64,000 nt of DNA from Rapana venosa (GCA_028751875.1 CM054140.1:57803326-57867325), one strand, 5' to 3'. Shown: positions 37,101 to 48,515, numbered from the stretch's first letter. Made by a program: numbers and translations. The notes: generated from the letters alone by a model not told the origin.

Positions 37101-38375
37101 CAGACCTGCCACCAACATCAACTAAGGCTATTTCACACAATCAATACCAATGCTAATCACAAGACCAGCTTTGCTTCTGTCTTCACATTTCATGCGATTT
37201 AAAAAACATAAAAAACAAAACAAAAAGTAAACCTCTCCCCACACAATTTCTTCCATGCCATTATAGAACACGCTACATTATTCTTCAATTCACATTTGAT
37301 CTCATTCTCTGTAAAAAGGAAAACAGCTATAAAAAAAACAACAACAAAGAAAAACACAGGCACACAACTACTAGCCGTAAACATGTATACTACAGTCTTG
37401 TTTTTTTGTCATGTGTTGGTGCAAAATCTGCCATCAATCTTCCAACGGAAGATCAATACACAGATCTGCCACCAACAACAAATAAACTTATTTCACACAT
37501 TCTCAATGCTAATCACATGAGCTTTGCTTTTCGCTTTCACATTTCGTAGATTTTTTTTAATACCTACTAAAAAAACAAAAGAAATGACACTTTCTTCCAT
37601 GCCATTATAGAAAAGTTACATTTTTCTTCAATTTAGATTTCATCTCATCTCAAAAAAAAGAAAAAGAAAAAAAATCAGGCACACTATCAACTACAGGTCA
37701 GCCACCAACGTCAACTAAACTTATTCTCAATGCCTATCACATGATGAGCTTTTTTTTTTTGCTTTCACATTAAACTTTCATGTGATTTACAAAAAAATAA
37801 AAAAATAAAGAAACCACTAAAACAATAACAAAAAAAGAAAATTCTCCCCACACTTTTTAAACCATTTTTTAACATGATACATTTTTCTTTAATTTACATT
37901 TTCATCTCATTTATCTAAAAAATAAATAAATAAGAACATGGTACATTTTTCTTAAATTTACATTTTCACCTCATTATCTAAACCAAAAAACAAAAAAACC
38001 CACCATGGAAAAAAAACAAAGAAAGAGACAAAGCCAGGCACACCCTACCTACTACTGGAATCTTTTTGCCACATGTGTTGGTGTAAAATCTGCCATCAAT
38101 CTTCCAACCGAAGATCCATTCACAGATTTGCCACCAACATCAACCAAAACTATATCAATGGCTATAACACGACCAGATTCATTTCACATTTGATGTGATT
38201 TGAAAAATAAAGACCCCTTCTCCCCACACACTTTCCTCATCATTATACAAACTTTTACATTTTTCTTCTCACTTTGCATTTGAATTTTTTTTTTAACCAA
38301 AAAGCACCCCAAAAAAACTTACAGGTACACTTTACCGGCTACTAGACTTCAGATTATACAGCATGAAGATGTGTT
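31190..38375 (+). repeat. Higher-order repeat, about 2.4 kb, three copies
   Basis: Within the satellite, class order B-A-A-B-A-degenerate-A repeats three times, with B monomers starting near 31190, 33585, 35998 and 38375 (steps of about 2395, 2413 and 2377). The three copies are nearly identical, including poly-A lengths that differ by only a few bases. They are much closer to each other than neighbouring monomers are, which indicates recent unequal exchange or amplification. Confidence 0.88.
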
Positions 38376-41180
38376 GGTGTAAAATCTGCATCAATCTTCT
38401 AGCAGAAGATCAGGACACAGACCTGCCACCATCAACTAAGGCTATTTCACACAATACCAATGCCAAGCACAGGACCAGCTTTGTTTCTGTCTTCACATTC
38501 CATGCGATTTTTTTTTTTTTAAAGTAAACCTCTCCCCAGACAGTTTCTTCCATGCCATTTTATAGAACACGCTGCATTGTTCTTCAATTCACATCTGATC
38601 TCATTATCTAAATAAAACGTAAGATAAAAAAAAAACCAACAAAGAAAAATTAAAACACAGGCACACAACTACTAGCCTTAAACATGTATACTTCAAGTCT
38701 TGTTTATTTTGTCATGTGTTGGTGTAAAATCTGCCATCAATCTTCCAACGGAAGATCAATACACAGATCTGCCACCAACATCAAACTTATTTCACACATT
38801 CTCAATGCCAATCGCATGATGAGCTTTGTGTTTTGCTTTCACATTCCCTGTGATTTTTTTTTTAACAAACCCACTAAAAACAAAAGAAAACTTCCTCCCA
38901 CATATTCTTCCATGCCATTATAGAAAACGGTACTTTGTTTTTTGGCTTTCACATTAAAGTTTCATGCTATTTTTAAAATAAAATTAAAACAAAAGAAAAT
39001 AAAACTTCTCTTCACACACTGTCTTCTCCATTATTCAACATGTTGCATTGTTTTTTTCAATTTACATTTCGATCTCGTTATCTAAAAAAAAAAATTTAAA
39101 TTTTTTTAAAAAGCCAGGAAAATATTCACCCAACATCAACCAAAACTATTTCAAGAAACATCAATGGCTAAAACATGACCAGATTTTACATTTTGTTTTT
39201 AAAATAAATAAAAAAAAGACCCCTTCTCCCCACACACTTTCCACATTAAACAAACTATTACATTTTTCTTCAATTTGCATTTGAAATTTTTTTTACGTTT
39301 CATGCTATTTTAAAATTAAATTAAAACAAAAGAAAATAAAACTTCTCTTCACACACTGTCTTCTCCATTATTCAACATGCTGCATTGTTTTTTTCAATTT
39401 ACATTTCGATCTCGTTATCTAAAAAAAAAAAAAAAAAAAGCCAGGAAAATATTCACTACAACAATAAAACACAAGTCTTATTTTTTTGCCAAATGCGTTG
39501 GTATAAAATCTGCCATCAATCTTCCAACCGAAGATCCATTCACAGATTTGCCACCAGCATCAACCAAAACTATATCAATGGCTATAACACAAGCAGATTC
39601 ATTTCACATTTGATGCGATTTGAAAAAAAAAGACCCCTTCTCCCCACACACTTTCCACATTATACAAACTATTACATTTTTCTTTGCAATTTGCATTTGA
39701 AATGGTTTAAAAAAATATTTTAAAACCTCACAGGTACACTTTACTGGCTACTAGACTTCAGATTATACAGCATGAAGATGTGTTGGTGTAAAATCTGTAT
39801 CTATCTTCTAGCAGAAGATCAGGACACAGACCTGCCACCATCAACTAAGGCTATTTCACACAATACCAATGCCAAGCACAGGACCAGCTTTGTTTTTGTC
39901 TTCACATTCCATGCGATTTTTTTTTTTTTTAAAGTAAACCTCTCCCCAGACAGTTTCTTCCATGCCATTTTATAGAACACGCTGCATTGTTCTTCAATTC
40001 ACATCTGATCTCATTATCTAAATAAAACGTAAGATAAAAAAAAAATTTTTTAAAATTAAAACACAGGCACACAACTACTAGCCTTAAACATGTATACTTC
40101 AAGTCTTGTTTATTTTGTCATGTGTTGGTGTAAAATCTGCCATCAATCTTCCAACGGAAGATCAATACAAGATCTGCCACCAACATCAAACTTATTTCAC
40201 ACATTCTCAATGCCAATCGCATGATGAGCTTTGTTTTTTGCTTTCACATTTCCTGTGATTTTTTATAACAAACCCACTAAAAACAAAAGAAAACTTCCTC
40301 CCACATATTCTTCCATGCCATTATAGAAAACGGTACTTTGTTTTTTGGCTTTCACATTAAAGTTTCATGCTATTTTTAAAATAAAATTAAAACAAAAGAA
40401 AATAAAACTTCTCTTCACACACTGTCTTCTCCATTATTCAACATGTGCATTGTTTTTTTTCAATTACTTCGTCTACTTATCTAAAAAAAACAAATTAAAA
40501 AAAAGACCAGGAAATACATAACCAACATCAACCAAAACTATTTCAAGAAACATCAATGGCTATAACATGACCAGATTTTACATTTTGTTTTTAAAATAAA
40601 TAAAAAAGACCCCTTCTCCCCACACACTTTCCACATTAAACAAACTATTACATTTTTCTTCAATTTGCATTTGAAATTTTTTTTACGTTTCATGCTATTT
40701 TTTAAATAAAATTAAAACAAAAGAAAATAAAACTTCTCTTCACACACTGTCTTCTCCATTATTCAACATGTTGCATTGTTTTTTTCAATTTACATTTCGA
40801 TCTCGTTATCTAAAAAAAAAAAAAAAAAAAAGCCAGGAAAATATTCACTTACTTTAAACAATAAAACACAAGTCTTATTTTTTTGCCAAATGTGTTGGTA
40901 TAAAATCTGCCATCAATCTTCCAACCGAAGATCCATTCACAGATTTGCCACCAGCATCAACCAAAACTATATCAATGGCTATAACACAAGCAGATTTATT
41001 TCACATTTGATGCGATTTGAAAAAAAAAGACCCCTTCTCCCCACACACTTTCCACATCATTATACAAACTATTACATTTTTCTTTGCAATTTGCATTTGA
41101 AATGGTTTAAAAAAATATTTAAAAAACTCACAGGTACACTTTACCAGCTACTAGACTTCAGATCATACAGCATGAAGATG
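38375..41180 (+). repeat. Higher-order repeat, about 1.4 kb, two copies
   Basis: Class order B-A-degenerate-A, with B monomers near 38375, 39779 and 41180 (steps of about 1404 and 1401). Both copies share unusual tracts such as TTCACACACTGTCTTCTCCA followed by TTATTCAACATG. This is a shorter period than the adjacent 2.4-kb unit. Confidence 0.85.
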
Positions 41181-42235
41181 TGTTGGTGTAAAATTTGCAT
41201 CAATCTTCTAGCAGAAGATCAGGACACAGACCTGCCACCAACATCAACTAAGGCTATTTCACACAATACCAATGCCAAGCACAGGACCAGCTTTGCTTCC
41301 ATCTTCACATTATATGCTATTTTAAAAAAAACAAAAATCAACCAAAACTTGAAAACAAAAGAAATGAAAACTTCTCCCCACAGACTTTCTTCCATACTGT
41401 TAAAGAACATGCTACATTTGATATCTATATAAAAAAACTTTAAAAAAAGAAGAAAAAAACCACAGGCACACACTATCAGCTACTAGCCTTAAAAACGTAT
41501 ATGGAAGATCAATACACAGATTTCCCACCAACATCAAATAAACTTATTTCACACATTCTCAATGCCAATCACATGATGAGCTTTTGTTTTTTGCTTTCAC
41601 ATTTCATGCAATATTTTTAAATACCCACTAAATTCAAAAAGAAAAGACTTTCTTCCATGCCATTCTAGAAAACGTTACATTTTTCCAATTTAGATTTCAT
41701 CTCATCTGAAAAAAAAAAAAAGGAAAAAAAATCTCAGGCACACTATCAACTACAGATCAGCCACCAACGTCAAATAAACATTCTCAATGCCTATCACATG
41801 ACAAGCTTTTTTTTTTGCTTTCACATTAAATGTTCATGTGATTTACAAAAACTGAAATAAATAAAGAAACCACTAAAACAATAAAACAAAAACAAAAAGA
41901 AAACCTCTCCACACACTTTCTAAACCAGTTTTGAACATGATACATCTTTAATTTACATTTTCATCTCATTATCTAAAAAAAACAAACCAAAAAAAACATG
42001 ATACATTTTTCTTCAATTTACATATTCACCTCATCTAAAAAACAACAACACCACAATGCCAGGCACACTACTGGAATTTTTTTGCCACATGTGTTGGTGT
42101 AAAACCTGCCATCAATCTTCCAGTGGAAGATCAATTCACAGATCTGCCACCAACATCAAACTTATTTCACACATTTTCAATGCCAATTCACATGACAATC
42201 GTTCTTTTCCTTCTTATTCCATCACAGGACAAGGT

Positions 42236-42795
42236 TAGTATTACTATTTATTTTCCCATCAACATCAACTGTAGTCATTTCACGCATATTAGTGGATAAC
42301 AGCTTTGTTTCTGTTTTCATAATTATTTGATTTTGAAAAAAAAATAAGACCCCATCTCCCCACACACTTTCCATACCATTACATAAACCGATACTTTTGC
42401 AATATCGAAGGCAATCTCAAGACCTGGTTTTGTTCTAATGTCTTTAAGATTAACCAGAAAAAGACAGAATGACAGCATTCCATCTCATAACCATTGCAGT
42501 GTACCATTGCCTGCTGAATAAACTTAGAAATTTTCTGTCTGGCTATTCTTGTGACTACCACAGGACTACTTCAGTTTTTGCAGGCATTTCATTATCAAAA
42601 TAAAGCTTTTGGGGGAAAAAATCGATAAAAGACCAGTGGTCAATTGTAAAGCTCATGTGAATATAGGTCCACCTTGAAATTCACATGCACAAAGTATGCA
42701 ACTGTTGTGCTGGTTTCACAACAGCATATACTGGTGATGAAATACCAATGATATACCATTCCATTGATTTGCCTGCAGTATAAAGTATTCCCTAC
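42236..42795. other. Unassigned DNA right of the satellite
   Basis: The array fades into unique sequence after about 42235. One last CCCCATCTCCCCACACACTT block near 42350 is a satellite relic. No supported gene. Confidence 0.5.
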
Positions 42796-42799
42796 ACCT

Positions 42800-43330
<531 letters not shown>

Positions 43331-43337
43331 CCCCCTT

Positions 43338-44077
43338 TAAAAAAAAAACCACCAAAAATACCATAACTATCCTCATCTACACATTCATTCCTACCTCTTC
43401 CCCCACTCCCAACCATCCTCCCCCTCCCCCTTCCTAGCACCTCTTTCCCTAAAATCATACCACCACCCCAAACCCCTCTAAGAAAAGAATTTGCCATCGT
43501 GTCAGCATGCACCAAACTATCTACCTGCCTATTGTGTCCACATGACGGGCCAGGATTAGTGTAACAGTGTCAGGATTAGTATGAACAGTTAGCAAAAAAT
43601 GGGGAGGGTCAGTTGGCTGGTCGGTCAGTCGGCTGGTCTGTCGGTTGGAAAGCATGTGGACACAGCAGCACACAGATTAGATGGTACGTAGCTGTAGACA
43701 GTTACCAGTTAATGGGACTTCTTGGATTTTAAATTTGGATTTCTTTTATCAATTTCCAGCTCTGCTATCAGCAAAGCAACTTCTGGCCAAAAACTTTTTG
43801 AAGACTTTGTATCCATTAAAAGAAAAAAGAATAAACCCCAAATAACCCATCTGAGGTGTTTTGAATTCAAGGTCAAAATCACCCATGTGAATTCTTTTTG
43901 AAAATTCAAGGCCAAAACTCAAAATGTGGGATTTTAGTTTTTGAAAATCAGGGCCAAAATCAAGCAGGTGAGAAAAATCTATCACTATCGCGGCCCTCTT
44001 CTCCCTATCCCCACTTCTCCCAATGTCTATCTTGCTCCTTCCTCTCCTCCCTGCCACCACACACACACACACACACA
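43338..44077. other. Unassigned DNA
   Basis: A short TCGGTTGG-like repeat near 43615-43645 and TTTTGAAAATTCAAGGCC/TTTTGAAAATCAGGGCC near 43898 and 43939 are local duplications. No supported gene. Confidence 0.45.
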
Positions 44078-44078
44078 C

Positions 44079-44407
44079 ACACAGTAACCATCAACGATTA
44101 TAAGGAAACAAATATCCTAACCTTCAAAAACAGACTTTATCTAAATAAAGCTCTATTTGTCCAGAAAGTTGTCAATGGAAATGCCCCTACAAAGATCACC
44201 AATAGCTTCAAAATCAATGAACACAGACATAATCATCTACTAACATTTCCGAGACCAAGAAATAATCTTTACAAAACAAGCTTCTTGTACTCAGGTAGTG
44301 ACTTATGGAACAAGCTCCCAAAACGCTTAAAATGTATCAAAAACAAAAACCAGTTCAAGACACAGCTAAAAAGCCATCTAATGCATGAATACCTAGGAAT
44401 TGACTAA
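44079..44407 (+). pseudogene. LINE reverse transcriptase, C-terminal end
   Basis: About 109 residues from TVTINDYKETNIL to HLMHEYLGID and a stop. It contains LFVQKVVNGNAPTKIT and SDLWNKLPKRLK followed by a K/Q-rich FKTQLKSHL end. This is the characteristic C-terminal domain of CR1/L2-type non-LTR retrotransposon polyproteins (LFxxKxxN...P, ...WNxLPxxLK...FKxxLKxxL). Upstream of a CA run at 44060-44080 nothing of the polymerase is left, so the copy is 5'-truncated, as is usual for LINEs. A 3' UTR and tail follow to 45827. Confidence 0.85.
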
Positions 44408-44700
44408 TAAGGCAAATCAACCATGATTAATACGGCAAAATCAACCATACTTACATTTACCAGCACTAATGGTATTCCTTACAACAAAAATTCAAGTATG
44501 TCTTACTGAGACCAGAAATTCTACAGTCACACACTGTATATGTGTGGAGGGAGGGGGAGGCAGGAAAGAGGCACACTAATTATGCAAAGAAGTAAGAGTA
44601 ACCTATGCAAGCTAGTAAATAATCTGCAATGTTGAAACAAGTGGAAAGGAGGAAATTTTAAAAATCTTTTTATGATAGACCTGATAGCTTGATAGTATGT

Positions 44701-44703
<3 letters not shown>

Positions 44704-44775
<72 letters not shown>

Positions 44776-44816
44776 CCTCTCTCTCTCCTCTCCTCTCCTT
44801 TCCTTTCCTCTCCACT
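44704..44816. repeat. (CT)n microsatellite
   Basis: CT run within the LINE 3' region. Confidence 0.95.
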
Positions 44817-45556
44817 CCTCATGCCCTTTGTCTTGTCTAATTCAATAGATTTTATCGTGGATGTTGTTTTTATTGCAGTTAGAGATGAGATTATTAGTAC
44901 TATTATAAGCGATACTGTTTTAGTATGATATTGTTTTTAGTTTGATAGTCCAGTGGATTATGGGCTTTTGAATTATGTATCGTATAGGGGTCCTACTTGT
45001 TTGAATATGTGTCTTTTTTTTTAAACTATTAATTTGATTGAAGGTGTATTTCCCCTTCCCCCTTGATACTTCTCCCCCACCCCCATCCTTTCTAATGCTT
45101 TTCTGTTATCATGGTTATGTTGTTGTCTCATGGTGATGGGGATCATTTGTTATATTGTTGTCTCATGGTGAAAGACGATTGTTGTTATAATTGTATCTCT
45201 ATTATGATAATCATTATTATAATCTTATTTGCCTTATCTTGCTTTGATAGCTATTGTGTGAATATGTCTTTTTTTTTCTTTTTTTTTTAAAGCGCTATTT
45301 GAAAAGTATGAACGCAAAAAAAGCACACGTTTGCTGGGTGGAGGAGGAGAGGAGGGAGGTCATTGAAGATAATATTGTCAGTAATGACGAATGCCTAGTA
45401 TTTTCTAACGTTTTATTCTTGTACCTTTTTATTATCTAAAGTATAAACGTGAAAGAATGGATGTAACAGTAGGTGAAGTAATTTGTTTGTCCTGATGTTT
45501 TATGATTTTCTTTTTTAATTCTTAAAACATTTTTATTTAAATGTGTGTGTGGACGT

Positions 45557-45572
45557 GAGCGCGCACGCGCTC
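45557..45572. repeat. Perfect GC-rich palindrome
   Basis: GAGCGCG-CA-CGCGCTC inside the LINE 3' region. Confidence 0.6.
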
Positions 45573-45827
45573 AGGCATGCATGAGTATGTGTGTGCATGT
45601 ATATGTATATGTGGTAATTTGTACTTTCAATGTATCTCCTTATCGATTTTTTCCTCTTTTTTTACTGGTTTAAGTTAACGGTAAATGATGCAATAACGTA
45701 ATGTCTTAGTATAATCATTACGAAATTTGTTCTTAGATAGATGGCTTGATGAAAAAAAGCAAATGCATTGCTTATTCAATGTACCATCTGGAAATAAAAT
45801 TTTGACTTGACTTGACTTGACTTGACA

Positions 45828-46194
45828 CACACACACACACACTACACACAATGGCCTTTTCCTCCCATCTTGTATTTTAGGTGTAAAGACGTAAAATTTC
45901 AGACAACCTTACACCTACTACTACTACACACAAAACCTTTTGTGTGTATCTGTACTACTACTAGTTACACACCCCCACTCCACACACACACACCACAGAT
46001 ACACATACACTTCACACACCTCAAACACACCCACCTCACACCCCCTTACCCACTACACCCACACCCTACCACTACAAAATTCACATACTCTACACACACA
46101 CACACTACTACTACTACTACAAAACAACTCGCACTACTCTACACACACACTACTACTACTACTACACACGCACGCACGCACGCACGCACGCACG

Positions 46195-46246
<52 letters not shown>

Positions 46247-46279
46247 CACAACCGCTGCTGCTACTACTACTACCACTAG

Positions 46280-46328
<49 letters not shown>
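45828..46328. repeat. (CA)n, (CTA)n and (CACG)n cluster
   Basis: CA runs with CTACTACTACTA blocks at 46107-46125, 46150-46165 and 46260-46275, and a CACGCACG/CGCG run near 46168-46204. The threonine-histidine and valine-cysteine frames are artefacts. Confidence 0.92.
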
Positions 46329-46330
<2 letters not shown>

Positions 46331-46904
46331 CTAACTGAAAACTACCAAACTTTACACTGCAGTAAAATCATGGAAAGATAACCAGAGGCAGATCATCATA
46401 CATATAGACTGGTTCACAATTATTGTAAAAGTATCAACAATCCTGCACTTGCCCCCATCATCTATGTCACTGCATTTTCCACTCATAAAAGCAGCACATA
46501 TGAAAATCAGTCCTACATGGATTGATCGGCATCAACTGACATTATGCCAAGTATTTTCCCAATAGCTCCCAGATTCATACACAAATGTGTACAAAAGAAG
46601 GGGGCAGAATTACAAAAAGTTGCAAGCCCTATATGGCATGTTCGAATAATAGCATTGCCTCAGCCGATCATTAAATCCAGACTCTTAAAACACACACACA
46701 CACACACACACATACTTATCACTTGTTGCTAATCTCTGAAGTTCCAAAGGGTACTTACTAAACAGGGTGAGAGTATTTCTCAACTTATCATTGACTGGAT
46801 TCATTCCAATATATCAGAAATGCAATTTAAAAAAAAAAAACGCATCAAATTATTTTCTTCACATGCACATTGTAAAGCACCATCTTTTTCATTTCATTTT
46901 TTTT
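46329..46904. other. Unassigned DNA
   Basis: Apart from a CA run at 46690-46712 I see no feature. Confidence 0.45.
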
Positions 46905-47125
46905 CTTCTTTTTTTCAATTTTTTTCCTTTTCTTTTTCTTTATTGGGGGTTACATTTTTTCCCTTTTTTTTTTTTTTTTGGGGGGGGGGTACATTTTTTC
47001 CCCTTTTTTTGGGGGGTGGGGGTACATTTTTTCCCATTTTCCCCCATTTATTTTATCCATGGTGTTTTTTTCACCATGGCGTTTTTCTTTTGGTTTTTTT
47101 GGGGGGTGGGGGTGCTTTACTTTTC
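46905..47125. repeat. T/G tract with recurrent GGGGGTACATTTTTTCCC
   Basis: Three or four copies of a unit of about 36 bp: poly-T, poly-G, TACATTTTTTCCC. G runs of 5-10 bases separated by T could form quadruplexes. Confidence 0.8.
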
Positions 47126-47149
47126 AGATATATATCAATACATTTTACA

Positions 47150-47767
47150 TCAAGTCATCACTGACAGCAGGATGTACTTTGCAGTGTTGTGGTTGCAAAT
47201 CCTTTTTGCCATTTTCTCCATCATAGTTTTTCCCCTAACTGCTCCACAAAATCTTGTGCACCAAATTCTACTGAGGATCTTGTGGATGACGACAATCAAG
47301 TCCACCTCAGCAACAAGGGTGAAATGTTTGAGGTCACAGCTTTTCCCCTTAGCTGCTCCACGTTGTGCACAAGAATGCGCTGAGGATTTTCTGACTGATG
47401 GCAATGTCCACCTTGGCAACAAGAGCAACATGTTTGAGGTCAGTTTTTCCCCAAGCTGGTCTGCAAAATCTTGGGGAGTTGTGCACAAGAATGTATTGAG
47501 GATTTTCTGACTGATGGCAATGTCCACCTCGGCAACAGCAGCTATGATGTCCTCGGCGATGATGTCCTCGGCGATGATGTCCTCGGCGATGATGTCCTCG
47601 GTGATGATGTCCTCAGCGATGATGTCCTCGGCAGCAATGTCCTCGGCGATGATGTCCTCGGTGATGATGTCCTCGGCGATGATGTCCTCGGCAGCAATGT
47701 CCTCGGGGACGATGTCCTCGGTTATGTCCTCCTCCATGGGATTCCTGCCAAAGCACACACGATGCAA
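47150..47767 (-). CDS. Possible coding tandem repeat, AEDII pentapeptides (weak)
   Basis: A 205-residue minus-strand frame. Residues about 11-75 are (A/T)ED(I)(I/A) pentapeptides from the 15-bp minisatellite. Residues about 76-205 come from three copies of the unit of about 105 bp, which recurs as AEVDIAISQKILNTFLCTT, then a frame-shifted version, then AEVDLIVVIHKILSRIWCT. A minus-strand TGTGTGCTTTGGCAG near 47745 could be an acceptor. The second copy being out of frame argues that selection is not keeping a protein. I recognise no family. Confidence 0.2.
   Translation of the reverse strand: MHRVCFGRNPMEEDITEDIVPEDIAAEDIIAEDIITEDIIAEDIAAEDIIAEDIITEDIIAEDIIAEDIIAEDIIAAVAEVDIAISQKILNTFLCTTPQDFADQLGEKLTSNMLLLLPRWTLPSVRKSSAHSCAQRGAAKGKSCDLKHFTLVAEVDLIVVIHKILSRIWCTRFCGAVRGKTMMEKMAKRICNHNTAKYILLSVMT
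47227..47540. repeat. Tandem repeat, about 105-bp unit, three copies
   Basis: TTTTCCCC-(T/A)AGCTG-TCCAC, then a GCACAAGAATG-like segment, then GAGGATTTTCTGACTGATGG and CAATGTCCACCTTGGCAACA, recurring near 47227, 47341 and 47445. Confidence 0.75.
47541..47725. repeat. Minisatellite, 15-bp unit
   Basis: GATGATGTCCTCGGC repeated about 12 times with single-base variants. On minus it reads as alternating acidic-hydrophobic pentapeptides. Confidence 0.92.
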
Positions 47768-48215
47768 TTATCAGTACCATCACTTAGTACACTTATGAAA
47801 ACACTACTTCAATACTTATCCACTTTACTAATATTACACACTTTATCAACATGTAACCAGTACCATCACTGAGCATACTTATGAAAACAATTCTAGTAAT
47901 ACTTATTCACTTTACTGATATTGCATACTTTATCAACATGCAATCGTCAGTACCATCACTTAGTACACTTATGGAAACACTACTAGCAATACTTATCCAC
48001 TTTACTAATATTACACACTTTATCAACATGCAATCATCAGTACTATCACTTAGCATACTTATGGAAACGCTACTTCAATACTTATTCACTTTACTAATGT
48101 TACACACTTTATCAACATGTAATCGTCAGTACCATCACTGAGCATAGTTATGAAAACACTACTAGCAATACTTATTCTCTTTACTAATATTACACTCATT
48201 GTCAACATGTAATCC
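47766..48215. repeat. Tandem repeat, about 89-bp unit, five copies
   Basis: CAGTACCATCACTTAGTACA and ACTTTATCAACATG recur at 47772, 47858, 47948, 48038 and 48127. Confidence 0.85.
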
Positions 48216-48427
48216 TTACTCTTCTAAATAAGTACAGATAAAGGTCATTAATGTGCCCGTTCATTTTCCTGGGATTTTGTTATGTTTTGTCCATTTTGTG
48301 TGTGCATGTGCAAAGAAAAAAAACCTGTAAAAGATCATGCTGACTATAGACAAATCAAAATTTCATAAGGGCAGTGACAAAAAGGTATCAATTTTAGTTG
48401 CACAGCAATATTTTCCAGCTCAACTTA
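48216..48427. other. Unassigned DNA
   Basis: No feature seen. Confidence 0.45.
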
Positions 48428-48515
48428 ACATAATAATAATAATAATAATAATAATAATGTATGGAATTTATATAGCGCTGAATCTTGTAAAGCAACAAAT
48501 CAAAGCGCACTGGAT
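48428..48515. repeat. (ATA)n with TATATAGCGCTG module
   Basis: (ATA)n of about 30 bases followed by TGGAATTTATATAGCGCTGA and CAAATCAAAGCGCACTGG. ATA runs joined to TTTATATAGCGC...AAGCGC are a recurrent dispersed module in marine invertebrate genomes (from memory). GCGCT and AGCGC can pair. Confidence 0.6.

Larger units (their letters stand above)
22500..42235 (+). repeat. 20-kb satellite array of hairpin-containing monomers
   Basis: About 50 recognisable monomers, 300-380 bp apart. Each contains TGTTGGTGTAAAATCTG, then ATCTTCC-AGC-GGAAGAT or a variant, then CAGATCTGCCACCAACATC. These pair as nested arms: TGTTGGTG with CACCAACA, ATCTG with CAGAT, ATCTTCC with GGAAGAT. A second conserved part reads CAATGCCAATCACATGA, about 30 bases, then TCATGTGATTT, also an inverted repeat. 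The rest is AT-rich with TTCTCCCCACACACTTTC and ATTTACATTTGATCTCATTA. Two monomer classes exist: A (TGCCATCAATCTTCC) and B (TGCATCTATCTTCTAGCAGA, preceded by CTACTAGACTTCAGATCATA). Frames here are short and frameshifted between monomers, so I do not call genes. Confidence 0.92.
44408..45827 (+). mobile_element. LINE 3' UTR and terminal tail
   Basis: From the stop of the LINE frame to GAAATAAAATTTTGACTTGA followed by (CTTGA)n, the usual short tandem tail of a CR1/L2-like element. Just before the end lies TGATGAAAAAAAGC, AAATGCATTGCTTATTCAAT and CATCTGG. AAGCAA and TTGCTT make a 6-bp stem around ATGCA. This end resembles the tail of the common SINE. A (CT)n run at 44704-44795 appears to have expanded inside the UTR. 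The exact UTR extent is inferred from continuity only. Confidence 0.65.

Noticed and set aside
22500..42235. Repeated frames such as VDVGGRSVNGSSVGRLMADF (minus) and VGVKSAINLPAEDQ (plus) as a gene family
   Set aside because: They come from the conserved hairpin core read on either strand. Frames end at the AT-rich spacer and shift between monomers, and the base-paired symmetry explains the conservation better than coding does.
22500..42235. CRISPR array
   Set aside because: Units are 300-380 bp and spacers are themselves related and AT-rich. The surroundings are eukaryotic.
22500..42235. Hammerhead ribozyme in the satellite monomer
   Set aside because: I looked for CTGATGA with a matching GAAA core on both strands of the consensus and did not find the combination.
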